Shown here piece by piece: positions 55,868-64,000 of a stretch of 64,000 nucleotides of DNA. The translations under genes and the position numbers were made by a program. The DNA is taken from assembly GCA_015486075.1 (NCBI GenBank), contig WFSG01000011.1:1-64000 (forward strand). Reading direction: 5' to 3'. How positions within the stretch are numbered: the first letter of the stretch is position 1; the number at the start of each line of letters is the position of its first letter. The DNA is from Deltaproteobacteria bacterium. GTDB lineage: Bacteria; Desulfobacterota; Desulfomonilia; UBA1062. The notes under the pieces are model-generated. The model worked only from the letters and a program-made list of their open reading frames with translations, ran no database searches and had not been told where the DNA came from.

Positions 55868-57215
55868 TAGTCTCCCTCCTTATGGGGATTGTCACCCTTA
55901 TTGTTGTGCCGCTTCCTTGTCGTGATTCTACGTTTATCTCTCCCCCATGGGCACTGACGATTTTCTCGCATATGGCAAGTCCCAGCCCGGTACCACCCCT
56001 CTTTGTCGTGAAAAAGGGATCGAATATATGTTCTTGTATGTTCTCTGGTATGCCTGGACCACTGTCTTTCACCTCGATAGACAGGGTATTGTCAGATGTA
56101 AATGCCTTCAGCCTTATCTCGCCTTCCTCGCCTAGCACTTGGACGGCATTTAAAAGTATGTTTTCTATGACCGTAAGCATGTGGTCCCTGTCACATTGTG
56201 CCATGAGGCCGTTGGGGATGTCCTTGACTATGGCAGGGCCAGGATTGTATCCGGGGCCAGCCACAACGGCAACTGCATCGTCTATTATATCTGATATATC
56301 CCATATATCCATGTGCAGGCTTAGGGGCCTCGAGTAATCCAGCATGTTATTTATAAAACGGTCTATGCGATCACACTGGTTGGTAACTGTTTCTATGAAA
56401 TTTGTACGGAACTCTGGATCATTGTAGTCCCTTTCCAACAGCTGCGCAAAGGTCTTTATCGATGTTATTGGACTCCTTATGTCATGTGCGATGGAGGCCG
56501 TCATCCTACCCACCACGGCCAGGCGTTCGTTTCTCTTTACCTCCCTTGAGAGTACCTCGTTCTTGCGCTCAATCTCCTTGGTGATGGTAAGGGCAGTATA
56601 CCTGTCATGACGGATGAGAAGTATATACATTATTATGAGTATAGCTATTGTAACCGCGACTATGGAAAGTATAGCATCTCTTCTTGCTTCCCTCTTGCTT
56701 TTGAAAAAAGCACTTAAGCTCAGGTCCTCGGGATAGTCTATCTCCATGAAACCTATTAGGGTATTGTCTGAGTAAAGGGGTGTCTTTACCTGTATGCTGA
56801 GCTGGTCGCCCTTGAGCTTTCTTAGTATCATTCTAAAGTTAAAATTGTATTTCTTGCTCCTGGCTTTTATGTTGCTCTGGGGTTCTTTTTTAGTACTGAA
56901 TATCTGGCGACCTTGTCTGTCAAGCAGGTGTACCTCGAACACGCCAAGCGAGGAGGAATCAAGGGTTGTGACCATTTCCTCGAACATTGCATCATTTCCA
57001 TTTGATTGTATGTACCTTATAGCAGGATTTTTAAGGAGTGAGGTTATGGTTCTGGCTTCCTTCTTGAGCAGGTTTACCCTGTCCCTTGCCTCATAAGTCG
57101 CTTCCCTCTCTAAGAGTATGCCAAGCAACACGCCAAAGCCTATTATAAGTATGGAGATTGCAACGCCCCTGAACCTGCTGGCCCTTATAGAGTTCTGATC
57201 TATAGCCATTACCAT
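55842..57215 (-). CDS. Two-component sensor histidine kinase
   Basis: This membrane kinase of about 457 residues has an N-terminal helix (FRGVAISILIIGFGVLLGILL), a periplasmic sensing region of about 140 residues, a second helix (AILSIVAVTIAILIIMYILL), the phospho-acceptor His in SIAHDIRSPITSIKT, and ATP-binding boxes DSGPGIPENIQ and GTGLGLAICEKIV. The start is ATG at 57215 or 57209, directly after the upstream gene's stop; an open frame reaching 57290 overlaps that gene. Its partner is the NtrC-type regulator. The stimulus is unknown. Confidence 0.88.
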   Translation of the reverse strand: MVMAIDQNSIRASRFRGVAISILIIGFGVLLGILLEREATYEARDRVNLLKKEARTITSLLKNPAIRYIQSNGNDAMFEEMVTTLDSSSLGVFEVHLLDRQGRQIFSTKKEPQSNIKARSKKYNFNFRMILRKLKGDQLSIQVKTPLYSDNTLIGFMEIDYPEDLSLSAFFKSKREARRDAILSIVAVTIAILIIMYILLIRHDRYTALTITKEIERKNEVLSREVKRNERLAVVGRMTASIAHDIRSPITSIKTFAQLLERDYNDPEFRTNFIETVTNQCDRIDRFINNMLDYSRPLSLHMDIWDISDIIDDAVAVVAGPGYNPGPAIVKDIPNGLMAQCDRDHMLTVIENILLNAVQVLGEEGEIRLKAFTSDNTLSIEVKDSGPGIPENIQEHIFDPFFTTKRGGTGLGLAICEKIVSAHGGEINVESRQGSGTTIRVTIPIRRETSETTTDSG

Positions 57216-57217
57216 GT

Positions 57218-58228
57218 TTACTCGGCCTTGACAGGCACAGTTGACAAAACTCCCATTATCATCCCCAGGTAGAACGTAAAGAAGCGCCACATCAAGGTTA
57301 ATATGCCAATGAGGCTTGAGGGGGCGTAAAGGGCGAATATCGCGTAAAAGCCACCCTCTGCAACACCGCTGGAACCGGGTGTTGGTATGAAGTAGAGTAG
57401 CACGGTCAGGGGCACCTGTAATAACAATAGCTCTGGGATGTCAATTTTCACCCCAGCACCGATTAACATTAATGGTGCCACAGAGAACTGGGCAAGCAAG
57501 AATACAACCGTTAGAGCCGTGGCCATGAGCATGTATATGCCGCTACCTCTCTTGAATATGGTTACAAACGATGCGTGGCACTTGATTGCCCACTTTGACC
57601 ATACAGTTTCCCACCTATTTCTCGTGCCTGTTCGTATAAGGTGAATACCTGACATGAATGCAAGTATTGAGCGACCAAGATCTATTATTATGGAAGGTTT
57701 GATCCCTGATACTACCATTACCGCGGTTGTCCCGGACATGAGCGTGCATGTTACAACCATGACGTACTTGAGCGCACTATGGGAGAGGTAACCAGGGTAA
57801 AGGTGGCCCACGAGGGGTGCAGTTGACAGGAGTACCACCATGGCCAAGAGCGCCTTTACGGTTATGATTGCCGTGCCCTTGGCAGAGTTGAGGCCCTTGT
57901 TATGCATCATAATTACCTGGTAGGCCCCGCCGCCGAACTCGAAGGGCGTAATACCTGAAAACAATAGGCCTCCCCAGACAAGCCTCAGGGCGGTTAGCAT
58001 GCCTATGCGAGAACCTGTGGCCCTTGCGAGTACCTTTATCCTCAAGGCATCAGCGATCCACATCAGCACCACGGCACATATGGCACCTAAGAATCCCAGT
58101 GGCTTTATGGTCTTTATACCCCTTATAAATAACCCCGGCGGTATATTTCTCAAGATCACTATGGTGGCTACCGAAGATATGCCTAGGAATAGCCAAAGCC
58201 AGTATTTTCTTATCTTTAGTGTCTCCAT
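57218..58228 (-). CDS. LPG-synthase TM-domain (UPF0104) family membrane protein
   Basis: This 336-residue integral membrane protein has about eight helices and resembles the flippase-like domain of lysylphosphatidylglycerol synthases (for example ITPFEFGGGAYQVIMMHN and IPTPGSSGVAEGGFYAIFA). The aminoacyl-transferase domain is absent. Family members are often next to glycosyltransferases, and here a GT4 gene lies ten bases upstream, so it may move or modify a glycolipid. It ends two bases before the kinase start. Confidence 0.78.
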   Translation of the reverse strand: METLKIRKYWLWLFLGISSVATIVILRNIPPGLFIRGIKTIKPLGFLGAICAVVLMWIADALRIKVLARATGSRIGMLTALRLVWGGLLFSGITPFEFGGGAYQVIMMHNKGLNSAKGTAIITVKALLAMVVLLSTAPLVGHLYPGYLSHSALKYVMVVTCTLMSGTTAVMVVSGIKPSIIIDLGRSILAFMSGIHLIRTGTRNRWETVWSKWAIKCHASFVTIFKRGSGIYMLMATALTVVFLLAQFSVAPLMLIGAGVKIDIPELLLLQVPLTVLLYFIPTPGSSGVAEGGFYAIFALYAPSSLIGILTLMWRFFTFYLGMIMGVLSTVPVKAE

Positions 58229-58237
58229 TCTAAACCT

Positions 58238-59488
58238 TTAAGCCTCCCACGACTGCAACGGTGTATGCTGAAAATAGGGAATGCCCACAGGGTACTTGGT
58301 TAAGCTTTCATATATGTTGAGTACGCTTTGAGCAAGTATTTGAGGGTCGTACTCCCTTGCCCTCTGGATTGATCTGCTTGATATCTCGGACATGAGGTCC
58401 TTGTTTCTTAAGAGCTCAAGTGCGGAATCTGCCATTTCATCCACTGTTTTTACTAGGTACGATCCGGTGTCTTTCAGGGTTTCCCTTGCAGCCCTTATGT
58501 CAAAGCTTATCACAGGAAGCCCGGAGGCCATGGCCTCGGTCAGGACAATGCCCTGTGATTCGTACCTTGATGCGAATAGGAAAATATCAGACGCTGAATA
58601 GTAATCCCAGAGTTCATCTCTTGGTATGCTACCGGTAAAGGTAACTGCTTCTGATAGACCTAGGCTGCTTACCTTCTTTTCAAGCGATCTTCTTTGCCTA
58701 CCATCTCCGACCACGATTAGATGAGTATTAGGACTCTCGTTGTGTATTAAAGAAAAGGCTTGTATAATCTTGTCCACGTTCTTTGCTGCAGACAACCTGG
58801 AAACGGTTATAAGTACCCTTGTGCGGTCGCTGATTCCAAGCAGTTTCCTCACTACTTGGCCGTTGGTATTGGTTGGCAAGCGCACTCCTGTGGGTATAAC
58901 GTTTATTGGGGAAGTGACCCCGTGTTTCATAAGAAGCTCCTTTATTGCCTCGGAAGGAGCTACCACGTGGTCTGAACGGTCGGCAAACCTGTAGCTATGA
59001 TGCGATATAATAAACGAGATAAGTGGGTTTTCAACAAGTATACCCTTCAGGTAGTGTTCGTACTGTGTATGGAATGTATAAACGCATGGTATACCATTCT
59101 CCCTTGCGAGTCTCAACGCTTGGGTACCAAGGCCAAAGGGCTGGTTTACGTGAATTATATCGATGGATTCCTTCTCGATTATATCCTCTATCTGTTTCCT
59201 TGCAGAGACAGCAAACCTTCCCACCAACAATGTATCCATCAGCCAGAACAGGTTCCAAAGCCACTGATTTCTGCACGATATCTTGAGTCCTTGGCTAATG
59301 AGGCCTGGAAGTCCAACGAAACTTATGCGGTGAACATAATCCGGATCGTTTCTCCCTTCTGCATCTGTGAAGGTGATTATTATAACCCTGTGGCCCAATG
59401 CCATGAGTTCGTTGGCAAGTGTGTCAACAGAGACGGGTACACCCCCTGTAAAAGGCCAGTACGTGTTTGATAGTATAGCTACATTCAT
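58238..59488 (-). CDS. Glycosyltransferase family 4 protein
   Basis: This 416-residue enzyme is a GT-B glycosyltransferase. The N-terminal acceptor domain starts ILSNTYWPFTGGVPVSVDTLA, and the C-terminal donor domain has the E-x7-E motif in SRYESQGIVLTEAMASG and the VSRLSAAKNVDKIIQAF segment. Relatives add mannose, glucose or similar sugars to lipids. It overlaps the deacetylase-like gene upstream by four bases, and the pair is likely one glycolipid pathway. Confidence 0.87.
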   Translation of the reverse strand: MNVAILSNTYWPFTGGVPVSVDTLANELMALGHRVIIITFTDAEGRNDPDYVHRISFVGLPGLISQGLKISCRNQWLWNLFWLMDTLLVGRFAVSARKQIEDIIEKESIDIIHVNQPFGLGTQALRLARENGIPCVYTFHTQYEHYLKGILVENPLISFIISHHSYRFADRSDHVVAPSEAIKELLMKHGVTSPINVIPTGVRLPTNTNGQVVRKLLGISDRTRVLITVSRLSAAKNVDKIIQAFSLIHNESPNTHLIVVGDGRQRRSLEKKVSSLGLSEAVTFTGSIPRDELWDYYSASDIFLFASRYESQGIVLTEAMASGLPVISFDIRAARETLKDTGSYLVKTVDEMADSALELLRNKDLMSEISSRSIQRAREYDPQILAQSVLNIYESLTKYPVGIPYFQHTPLQSWEA

Positions 59489-60231
59489 ATGCTTACCCCT
59501 TTTATACTAGGATCAGATATGCTTGGATCCAGCAAATATCTATAGGTACAGGGCTGCCTTTTATCAAGCATGCCCTCTATAATGTGAAGTGCAAGGCCAA
59601 AGAGCCCGGGCCTCTCGATATCTGCAGGGTGGAGAGCTACCCTTGCGTAGGGTATTCTTACCAGGTCGATCAAATGTGACGTAAGCCTTGCCGTTGCCGA
59701 TGAGAACAATTCTGTTAAAAAGTTACGTGCACCAAAAACTATGACCGGCGAGAAAATAAAGTCACCGCCGGGCAGGTGTATGCCTATGTGAGTTGTGTAG
59801 TATAGCCCGGCGTCAGCTACTGCCCGCCCCCCGTCTTTACTTATGAGCCATGCAGGCGGTACAAATCCAGATGGTTCAAACCCTGCATTTAGAAACATAT
59901 CCATGGCTTTCTTGATCTTGTTCATTGATGTGTCGTAGTCTATGGTCTGAAACTCCGCCACACCCCTTGCATAGTAATTGCCGAGCATACCCCTTGGCCT
60001 GTCTGAGCGGTGTGTGAGGCCATGTATCACTATCTCGTCCCCGGTTGCCTTGCGTTCTTTAAGCCAGGATAAGAGCTCTTTAGAATCTTCCAAGGACATC
60101 TCTTCCCTAGGTTCGGGGATAACGAGTAAAGACATTCCTTTCACACCTGCATCCTCCAAGCGAGCGATTATCTGTTTACATGCATTCAGACTCTCGGTGG
60201 TGATGTCATGAATGCTCACAATAATCTTCAT
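59485..60231 (-). CDS. DUF2334 polysaccharide-deacetylase-like protein
   Basis: This 248-residue protein has a carbohydrate-esterase-like barrel: VSIHDITTESL (first metal-site Asp/His strand), EIVIHGLTHRSD (metal-binding His-x3-His region), FVPPAWLISKDGG and ARVALHPADIERPGL. These motifs match the DUF2334 branch of the NodB superfamily. A role in removing an acetyl group from the glycan built by the neighbouring glycosyltransferase is an inference. Confidence 0.75.
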   Translation of the reverse strand: MKIIVSIHDITTESLNACKQIIARLEDAGVKGMSLLVIPEPREEMSLEDSKELLSWLKERKATGDEIVIHGLTHRSDRPRGMLGNYYARGVAEFQTIDYDTSMNKIKKAMDMFLNAGFEPSGFVPPAWLISKDGGRAVADAGLYYTTHIGIHLPGGDFIFSPVIVFGARNFLTELFSSATARLTSHLIDLVRIPYARVALHPADIERPGLFGLALHIIEGMLDKRQPCTYRYLLDPSISDPSIKGVSI

Positions 60232-60463
60232 AGTATTTTAATCCCCGTAAGAATAATCTAGCAAATACGATACCATGATGCTATCCCAAAATAATTCTGT
60301 TTAATCAACAAGATAGAACGTCATGTTGCTTGTTGGTATACCATAGTTGCGCGGTTGGTATACATAATTTGCCTTCTGCTTGGGTTGGGAGCTGATGGAA
60401 GTCTCTTACTCTTAGAAGTAAGGTTTTCCATGTCTTCCTTTTTTCAATGGATAGATGTACAAC
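60232..60463. other. Intergenic gap with hairpin and paired direct repeats
   Basis: No gene is visible in these 232 bases. TTGGTATAC occurs at 60333-60341 and again at 60355-60363, a 22-base spacing (about two helical turns), and TGGTATACCA at 60334-60343 is a perfect palindrome. A stem-loop at 60396-60430 pairs TGGAA with TTCCA and CTTACT with AGTAAG; with no T tract on either strand it is not a canonical terminator, though it lies just after the dedA stop. Confidence 0.4.
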
Positions 60464-61090
60464 CTAGCCTTGCACTTTTCTTTTTGCCCTCTTGTTGTAT
60501 ACCCAGGCATAGATTATTATCAGGGCTATGCACGATATCAAGAGCACATAACTAATGTGCGAGACATGGCTAAGCACCAGCTCCTGGTTGTTTCCAAAAA
60601 GGTAGCCTATGTATGCGAGGATTGCCACCCAGATGCCAGCACCAAGCGCTGTAAAAAGGCAGAAGAGGAAGAAATCCATCCTTGCAAGACCTGCAGGAAG
60701 GGATATGTACTGTCGTATCACGGGTAGGAGCCTGCCTGTAAATGTACTTATATGACCGTGCCTTGAAAAGAAGCGGTCTGCCTTGTCCAAGGATTTCTCC
60801 TTTATGAAAAGGTAGTTGGCATATTTTTCGAAAAAAGGTCTTCCAAATTTTATGGCAAGCCAGTAATTAAATATGGCACCCAGGAGGCTACCCGATATAC
60901 CGGATGCAATAACCAGCCACAGGTTCATTGTTCCGTTACTTGCTAGGTACCCAGCAGGAGGTATGACTACCTCGCTAGGAAAGGGGAAAAAGGAAGACTC
61001 CAAGAACATGAGAGTAATAATACCCGGGTATCCCCAGTGGCCCACTGTGGATACTATCCATGTTATGACCTGGTGAAGAAACTGCTCTAT
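60464..61090 (-). CDS. DedA family membrane protein, probable AUA start
   Basis: This DedA/SNARE-associated (VTT) family protein, of about 208 residues, has the signature [35 protein letters not shown], and the FSRHG[20 protein letters not shown] motif, with about five helices. DedA proteins are undecaprenyl-phosphate or phospholipid flippases. The first GTG (61045) cuts into the conserved N-terminus. In-frame upstream sequence [15 protein letters not shown] belongs to the family pattern, and the only preceding start-like codon is ATA at 61090, eight bases after GGAGGT (61099-61104), bounded by an in-frame TAG. A non-AUG start is thus likely. Confidence 0.8.
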   Translation of the reverse strand: MEQFLHQVITWIVSTVGHWGYPGIITLMFLESSFFPFPSEVVIPPAGYLASNGTMNLWLVIASGISGSLLGAIFNYWLAIKFGRPFFEKYANYLFIKEKSLDKADRFFSRHGHISTFTGRLLPVIRQYISLPAGLARMDFFLFCLFTALGAGIWVAILAYIGYLFGNNQELVLSHVSHISYVLLISCIALIIIYAWVYNKRAKRKVQG

Positions 61091-61208
61091 TTTTAGCTAC
61101 CTCCATCTTAGGGTTTTTGGCTCTCAAGTATTAAATTATCCGTCTTATTATCATAGAGAATGCATTTCAATAAAGCATTTTCCTTAGTGGCAAGCTATTA
61201 TGCATGTA

Positions 61209-62813
61209 CTAACTAGTGGGTTTATAACTGTTCTTTATTCTCCATAATTCTATGTCCTTTCGTATCCTAATGGGGCCTTTACCATGAGCAACAGAATCAC
61301 TTAGCAGGTACCTTGATGAAATAAGCCTTTTCAGTCCGTCATCCAGTCTGGATGGTAAAACAAGTATATAGTTTGCTGTACCCTCCTTCAGCATGCTGGA
61401 AAAGATGTCCCTATTTTCTATGTTATCTACGTAGAAGCTGCCGTAGAAAGGACTTAATGCCTCCACTGTCTCTGTAAGTTCGAAGCCTATGACTTTCTTA
61501 TGGGCCACCTCCCTACCAACCCTTGTAAAGAATGGCTTTAATGTTTTCATCTGGTCGACTGTAGGCACGGCAACCGGTGTCCACATAACAAGGAGTACTG
61601 TCCATCCAATCACAAGACTGTAGGCAGGTCTCAATCCTTTACTTTTCCATATCTGCCAAAACACTATGGCTGAGATCGCAAGTGTGGTAAATGCCTTTAT
61701 AAAGCTGCCACCAATGTATACAAACAGTGTGGGCATTACAATCCCTGCAATAAGGATCATTGTCTCAACGGTCATTAGGAATATTTTTTCAATCCTCGAT
61801 ATTTCATTGCTTGTTACTTCCCGCATCCAAGAAGCTATGATAAAGGCCATGGCAGGATACATGGGCAGCATGTAGACTCCCCTCTTTGTTGATGCAAGAC
61901 TTAGAAGTATGAAACCTGATATAAACCACGAGTACATGAAACGCTTGGTATCATCAAATTGTACCTTCTTTCTGATAAATGCAGGTATTAGGAAAATAGA
62001 CCATGGTGCGGCATCGGCCCATATGTCCTTGAGGTAATAGTAGAAAGGCCTTATGTGCCCTCCCCTGTATATACCCGAGGATAGAAACCTTCCGATTTGG
62101 TCGTATACATAAAACGTGTTTAGGTATTCAATGCCACCCTTGAGGTAAAGTATAAGCCCCCAGGTAAACATTGTCACTGCAACCAAGGTAGCACCTGGTA
62201 TGAGCCACATCCTTTTTAATACAGAGAAATCAAACTTCCATAACATGAATAGTCCCACGGCAACGATTGGTATACCAATGCCAACGGCCCCCTTTGTCAT
62301 AAATGCAAGTGCTAGGCAGATCCAGAATACCTTGAAACCCCAGGAGAGCCTTTCCTTATAGCCAAGGATAAACGAGATCAGGGCAGATGTTGTAAAGAAT
62401 ACGAGGGCATTGTCCACGAGCATCTTGTGCGAAACCAGGAAAAATAAGAATGAACTTGCAAGTATCATGGTAGATAGACACCCAGTTTCCTCCCCCATAA
62501 GTCTTTTTATACCAAAGAACACCACGGCAAGGGTTCCTAAGCTAAATGTAACAGACGCAAGTCTTCCTATGCCTTCTGTGTGGGTATCAAACACATGATA
62601 AAAGAACCCTGCCGTGGCAAAGTAAAGAGGGGGTTTCTCCAAAAAGGGCCTTTTCGAAAGGTGTGGGATTACGTACTCACCTGTTTCAGATATCTCTCTT
62701 GCAATCTCTGCAACCCTTGGTTCGTCAGGGCTCCACAGTGAATGGTCGAATATACCTACTAACTGTAACACTATGACTATGAGAAGAGATATCCTTACAG
62801 TTTTTCTGTTCAT
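61209..62813 (-). CDS. ArnT/PMT-type glycosyltransferase
   Basis: This 534-residue integral membrane protein with about 12 helices belongs to the GT-C (PMT/ArnT, GT39/83) family that transfers sugars from polyprenyl phosphate to lipid or protein acceptors. The catalytic Asp-Glu in LWSPDEPRVAEIAREI on the first loop and RPFLEKPPLYF are conserved. The C-terminus carries a soluble domain. Its start overlaps the upstream homologue's stop by one base (TGATG), so the two are in one operon. Acceptor and sugar are unknown. Confidence 0.85.
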   Translation of the reverse strand: MNRKTVRISLLIVIVLQLVGIFDHSLWSPDEPRVAEIAREISETGEYVIPHLSKRPFLEKPPLYFATAGFFYHVFDTHTEGIGRLASVTFSLGTLAVVFFGIKRLMGEETGCLSTMILASSFLFFLVSHKMLVDNALVFFTTSALISFILGYKERLSWGFKVFWICLALAFMTKGAVGIGIPIVAVGLFMLWKFDFSVLKRMWLIPGATLVAVTMFTWGLILYLKGGIEYLNTFYVYDQIGRFLSSGIYRGGHIRPFYYYLKDIWADAAPWSIFLIPAFIRKKVQFDDTKRFMYSWFISGFILLSLASTKRGVYMLPMYPAMAFIIASWMREVTSNEISRIEKIFLMTVETMILIAGIVMPTLFVYIGGSFIKAFTTLAISAIVFWQIWKSKGLRPAYSLVIGWTVLLVMWTPVAVPTVDQMKTLKPFFTRVGREVAHKKVIGFELTETVEALSPFYGSFYVDNIENRDIFSSMLKEGTANYILVLPSRLDDGLKRLISSRYLLSDSVAHGKGPIRIRKDIELWRIKNSYKPTS

Positions 62814-64000
62814 CAGGGCTTACCTTTTGCTTTACCAGCCTTACTTGCCAGTGGAATAAGATGTGCTAAAATTGCGTGCCTGCTGCCAATTTTTTTCTCC
62901 AGTATAATATCTATTTTACTGGTTTTTGGCCTCAAGGATTTTATAACCTTGTTATGTTTGTCAGCCCAGACATAGTAGCCTTGTTTCTTTATAGCCCTTA
63001 GGCCGCTTGCATCTCTGAGCCTTGTCCCTGATACCATGGAGAAAAGCCCTGCCATTACCTCGTCCTGGCCCAGGATGGTTACATCTTGTGGCTTCACCCT
63101 TTCGAATACTTCCCTTGCAAAGGGGATGTAGTCGTTCCTTGGCGTCATGTAGCTAAAATAGACCGTTGTACTGGCAAACAAGGCTATGCACATTGTCAGT
63201 ACAAGCGGTAAGGCATTTGCCAGCTTTAAACTCGCATTATTCTTGATTACAAAGGGTGTCTCCAAAGATAGTATAGCACCTGCATTATTTCTTAACACAA
63301 AAAGACCTGCCAGGGAAAGTATACCCATAGTTATGCCTAGAAAAGGTCTTTTAAGGAATATACCTGCAAAAGGCATAAGAGAACCCATGAATACGATGAC
63401 CCAGGAGATATTTACCATGAGGCGTTCCCATGGCCTGTAGCTGGTGTCTTCAGTAAGCCATCTGGTTATCATACATGCCACGGCCGGGTAGAGTGGCACC
63501 AGGTAAATGCCTCTCTTGGTCGAGGCAATACTTAATAGGATAAAGGGCCCTATAAACCAGCTTACAAAGGGATCTTTCCTGAATGTCCTGAAAGATGCCA
63601 ATAATGCCGGTATAAATATAAAGGTCCACGGGAGCAGGTCTCTCGGGAATCTGTTTATGTAATATAAAATACCGTGCTGGTGTCCCAGGACTGCTGCTGG
63701 TGCAGCACCTGTAAAACGCATGATGTTGTTTACAACAAGCACATCCCTTACAAATGGCCACCCCCCCCTTATATAAAGTCCTACTATCCATGGTAGGACA
63801 GGGATGAACATGATTAAGAGTATGGTAAATGGCCTTATTTTCCATATAATGCCCATGTCTTTTCTTCTTATTATATCCGTTATGATGGCAGCACCAATAA
63901 TGCCGGGTCCGACCAGTCCCTTTGCCATGAAACTTAGACCAAGCCCAAGGCCAAGCATTATAGAATCTGTGATCTTATCATCTTCAGTCCATCTCAGGTA
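62813..64000 (-). CDS. ArnT/PMT-type glycosyltransferase, C-terminal part
   Basis: This is a second GT-C family protein, cut at its N-terminus by the window edge; the frame is open through to base 64000 (YLRWTEDDKITDSIMLG leads into the visible helices). GLSFMAKGLVGPGIIGA, GILYYINRFPRDLLPW and LSIASTKRGIYLVPLYPAVA parallel blocks in the neighbouring 534-residue protein (AFMTKGAVGIGIPI, LLSLASTKRGVYMLPMYPAMA). The catalytic loop is outside the window. Two tandem homologues suggest duplication with different acceptors or sugars. Confidence 0.82.
   Translation of the reverse strand, partial: YLRWTEDDKITDSIMLGLGLGLSFMAKGLVGPGIIGAAIITDIIRRKDMGIIWKIRPFTILLIMFIPVLPWIVGLYIRGGWPFVRDVLVVNNIMRFTGAAPAAVLGHQHGILYYINRFPRDLLPWTFIFIPALLASFRTFRKDPFVSWFIGPFILLSIASTKRGIYLVPLYPAVACMITRWLTEDTSYRPWERLMVNISWVIVFMGSLMPFAGIFLKRPFLGITMGILSLAGLFVLRNNAGAILSLETPFVIKNNASLKLANALPLVLTMCIALFASTTVYFSYMTPRNDYIPFAREVFERVKPQDVTILGQDEVMAGLFSMVSGTRLRDASGLRAIKKQGYYVWADKHNKVIKSLRPKTSKIDIILEKKIGSRHAILAHLIPLASKAGKAKGKP

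Noticed and set aside
61209-64000. Single ArnT-like gene split by a frameshift
   Set aside because: Both frames contain matching C-terminal blocks (STKRGxYxxPxYPA), so they are tandem homologues rather than halves of one gene.

Overview
The window looks like a chromosomal segment of an anaerobic, Gram-negative bacterium, most plausibly a Desulfobacterota (former Deltaproteobacteria) member or a close neighbour. The reasons are an Rnf-type electron transport subunit joined to an NfnAB-type transhydrogenase, a heterodisulfide-reductase-like Fe-S protein next to a glycyl radical enzyme, a selenocysteine tRNA, outer-membrane beta-barrel, TonB-like and LolA-like proteins, and sensor kinases of a type I associate with deltaproteobacteria. 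Codon choice favours AGG and ATA throughout, with no obviously foreign island. I see no insertion sequence, prophage or CRISPR array.

Layout. 1-2.9 kb: end of rnfE, nfnA, nfnB and a DRTGG-domain gene. 3-4 kb (minus): mannose-1-phosphate guanylyltransferase. 4.3-7.7 kb: CCG-domain Fe-S protein plus glycyl radical enzyme. 7.7-12.6 kb: two methyltransferases, a LysM/glycoside-hydrolase-like protein, tRNA-Sec, a TonB-like protein and a geranylgeranyl-reductase-family flavoprotein. 12.8-20 kb: tRNA-Val followed by the translation operon thrS-infC-rpmI-rplT-pheS-pheT and a secreted unknown. 20-32.7 kb (minus): zinc-dependent phospholipase-like protein, hybrid sensor kinase, CoA-disulfide-reductase-like flavoprotein, an envelope triad (beta-barrel, LolA-like, RND exporter) and a Na+/solute symporter with its small partner. 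32.9-44.5 kb: FmdB-like and class IV aminotransferase genes, then yceD-rpmF-fabD-fabG-acpP-fabF-rpiB-glyA-nrdR-ribD-ribE-ribBA-ribH-nusB, nearly all in one direction. 44.5-52.3 kb: M17-domain remnant, trkA-trkH potassium uptake, larC-larB-larE nickel-pincer cofactor synthesis and two membrane-associated unknowns. 52.3-64 kb (minus): pentapeptide repeat protein, FapA, NtrC-type regulator with its kinase, an LPG-synthase-like membrane protein, glycosyltransferase, DUF2334 deacetylase-like protein, DedA and two ArnT-like glycosyltransferases, the last one cut by the window edge.

How the parts fit. Rnf plus Nfn would balance ferredoxin, NADH and NADPH pools against an ion gradient. The glycyl radical enzyme and CCG protein form a small catabolic-looking operon of unknown substrate. 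The lar genes imply a nickel-pincer enzyme elsewhere in the genome, and tRNA-Sec implies selenoproteins elsewhere. The 34.5-44.5 kb block is a housekeeping super-operon (fatty acid, one-carbon, nucleotide-regulation and flavin synthesis) that lacks plsX and fabH from their usual place.

The less ordinary signals are: intergenic inverted arrays of degenerate heptamers at several loci; an infC gene that appears to start at AUA behind a leader that can be read as a hairpin or as a promoter; a dedA gene whose conserved N-terminus also has no ATG/GTG/TTG start; and the glycyl radical enzyme without an activase beside it.
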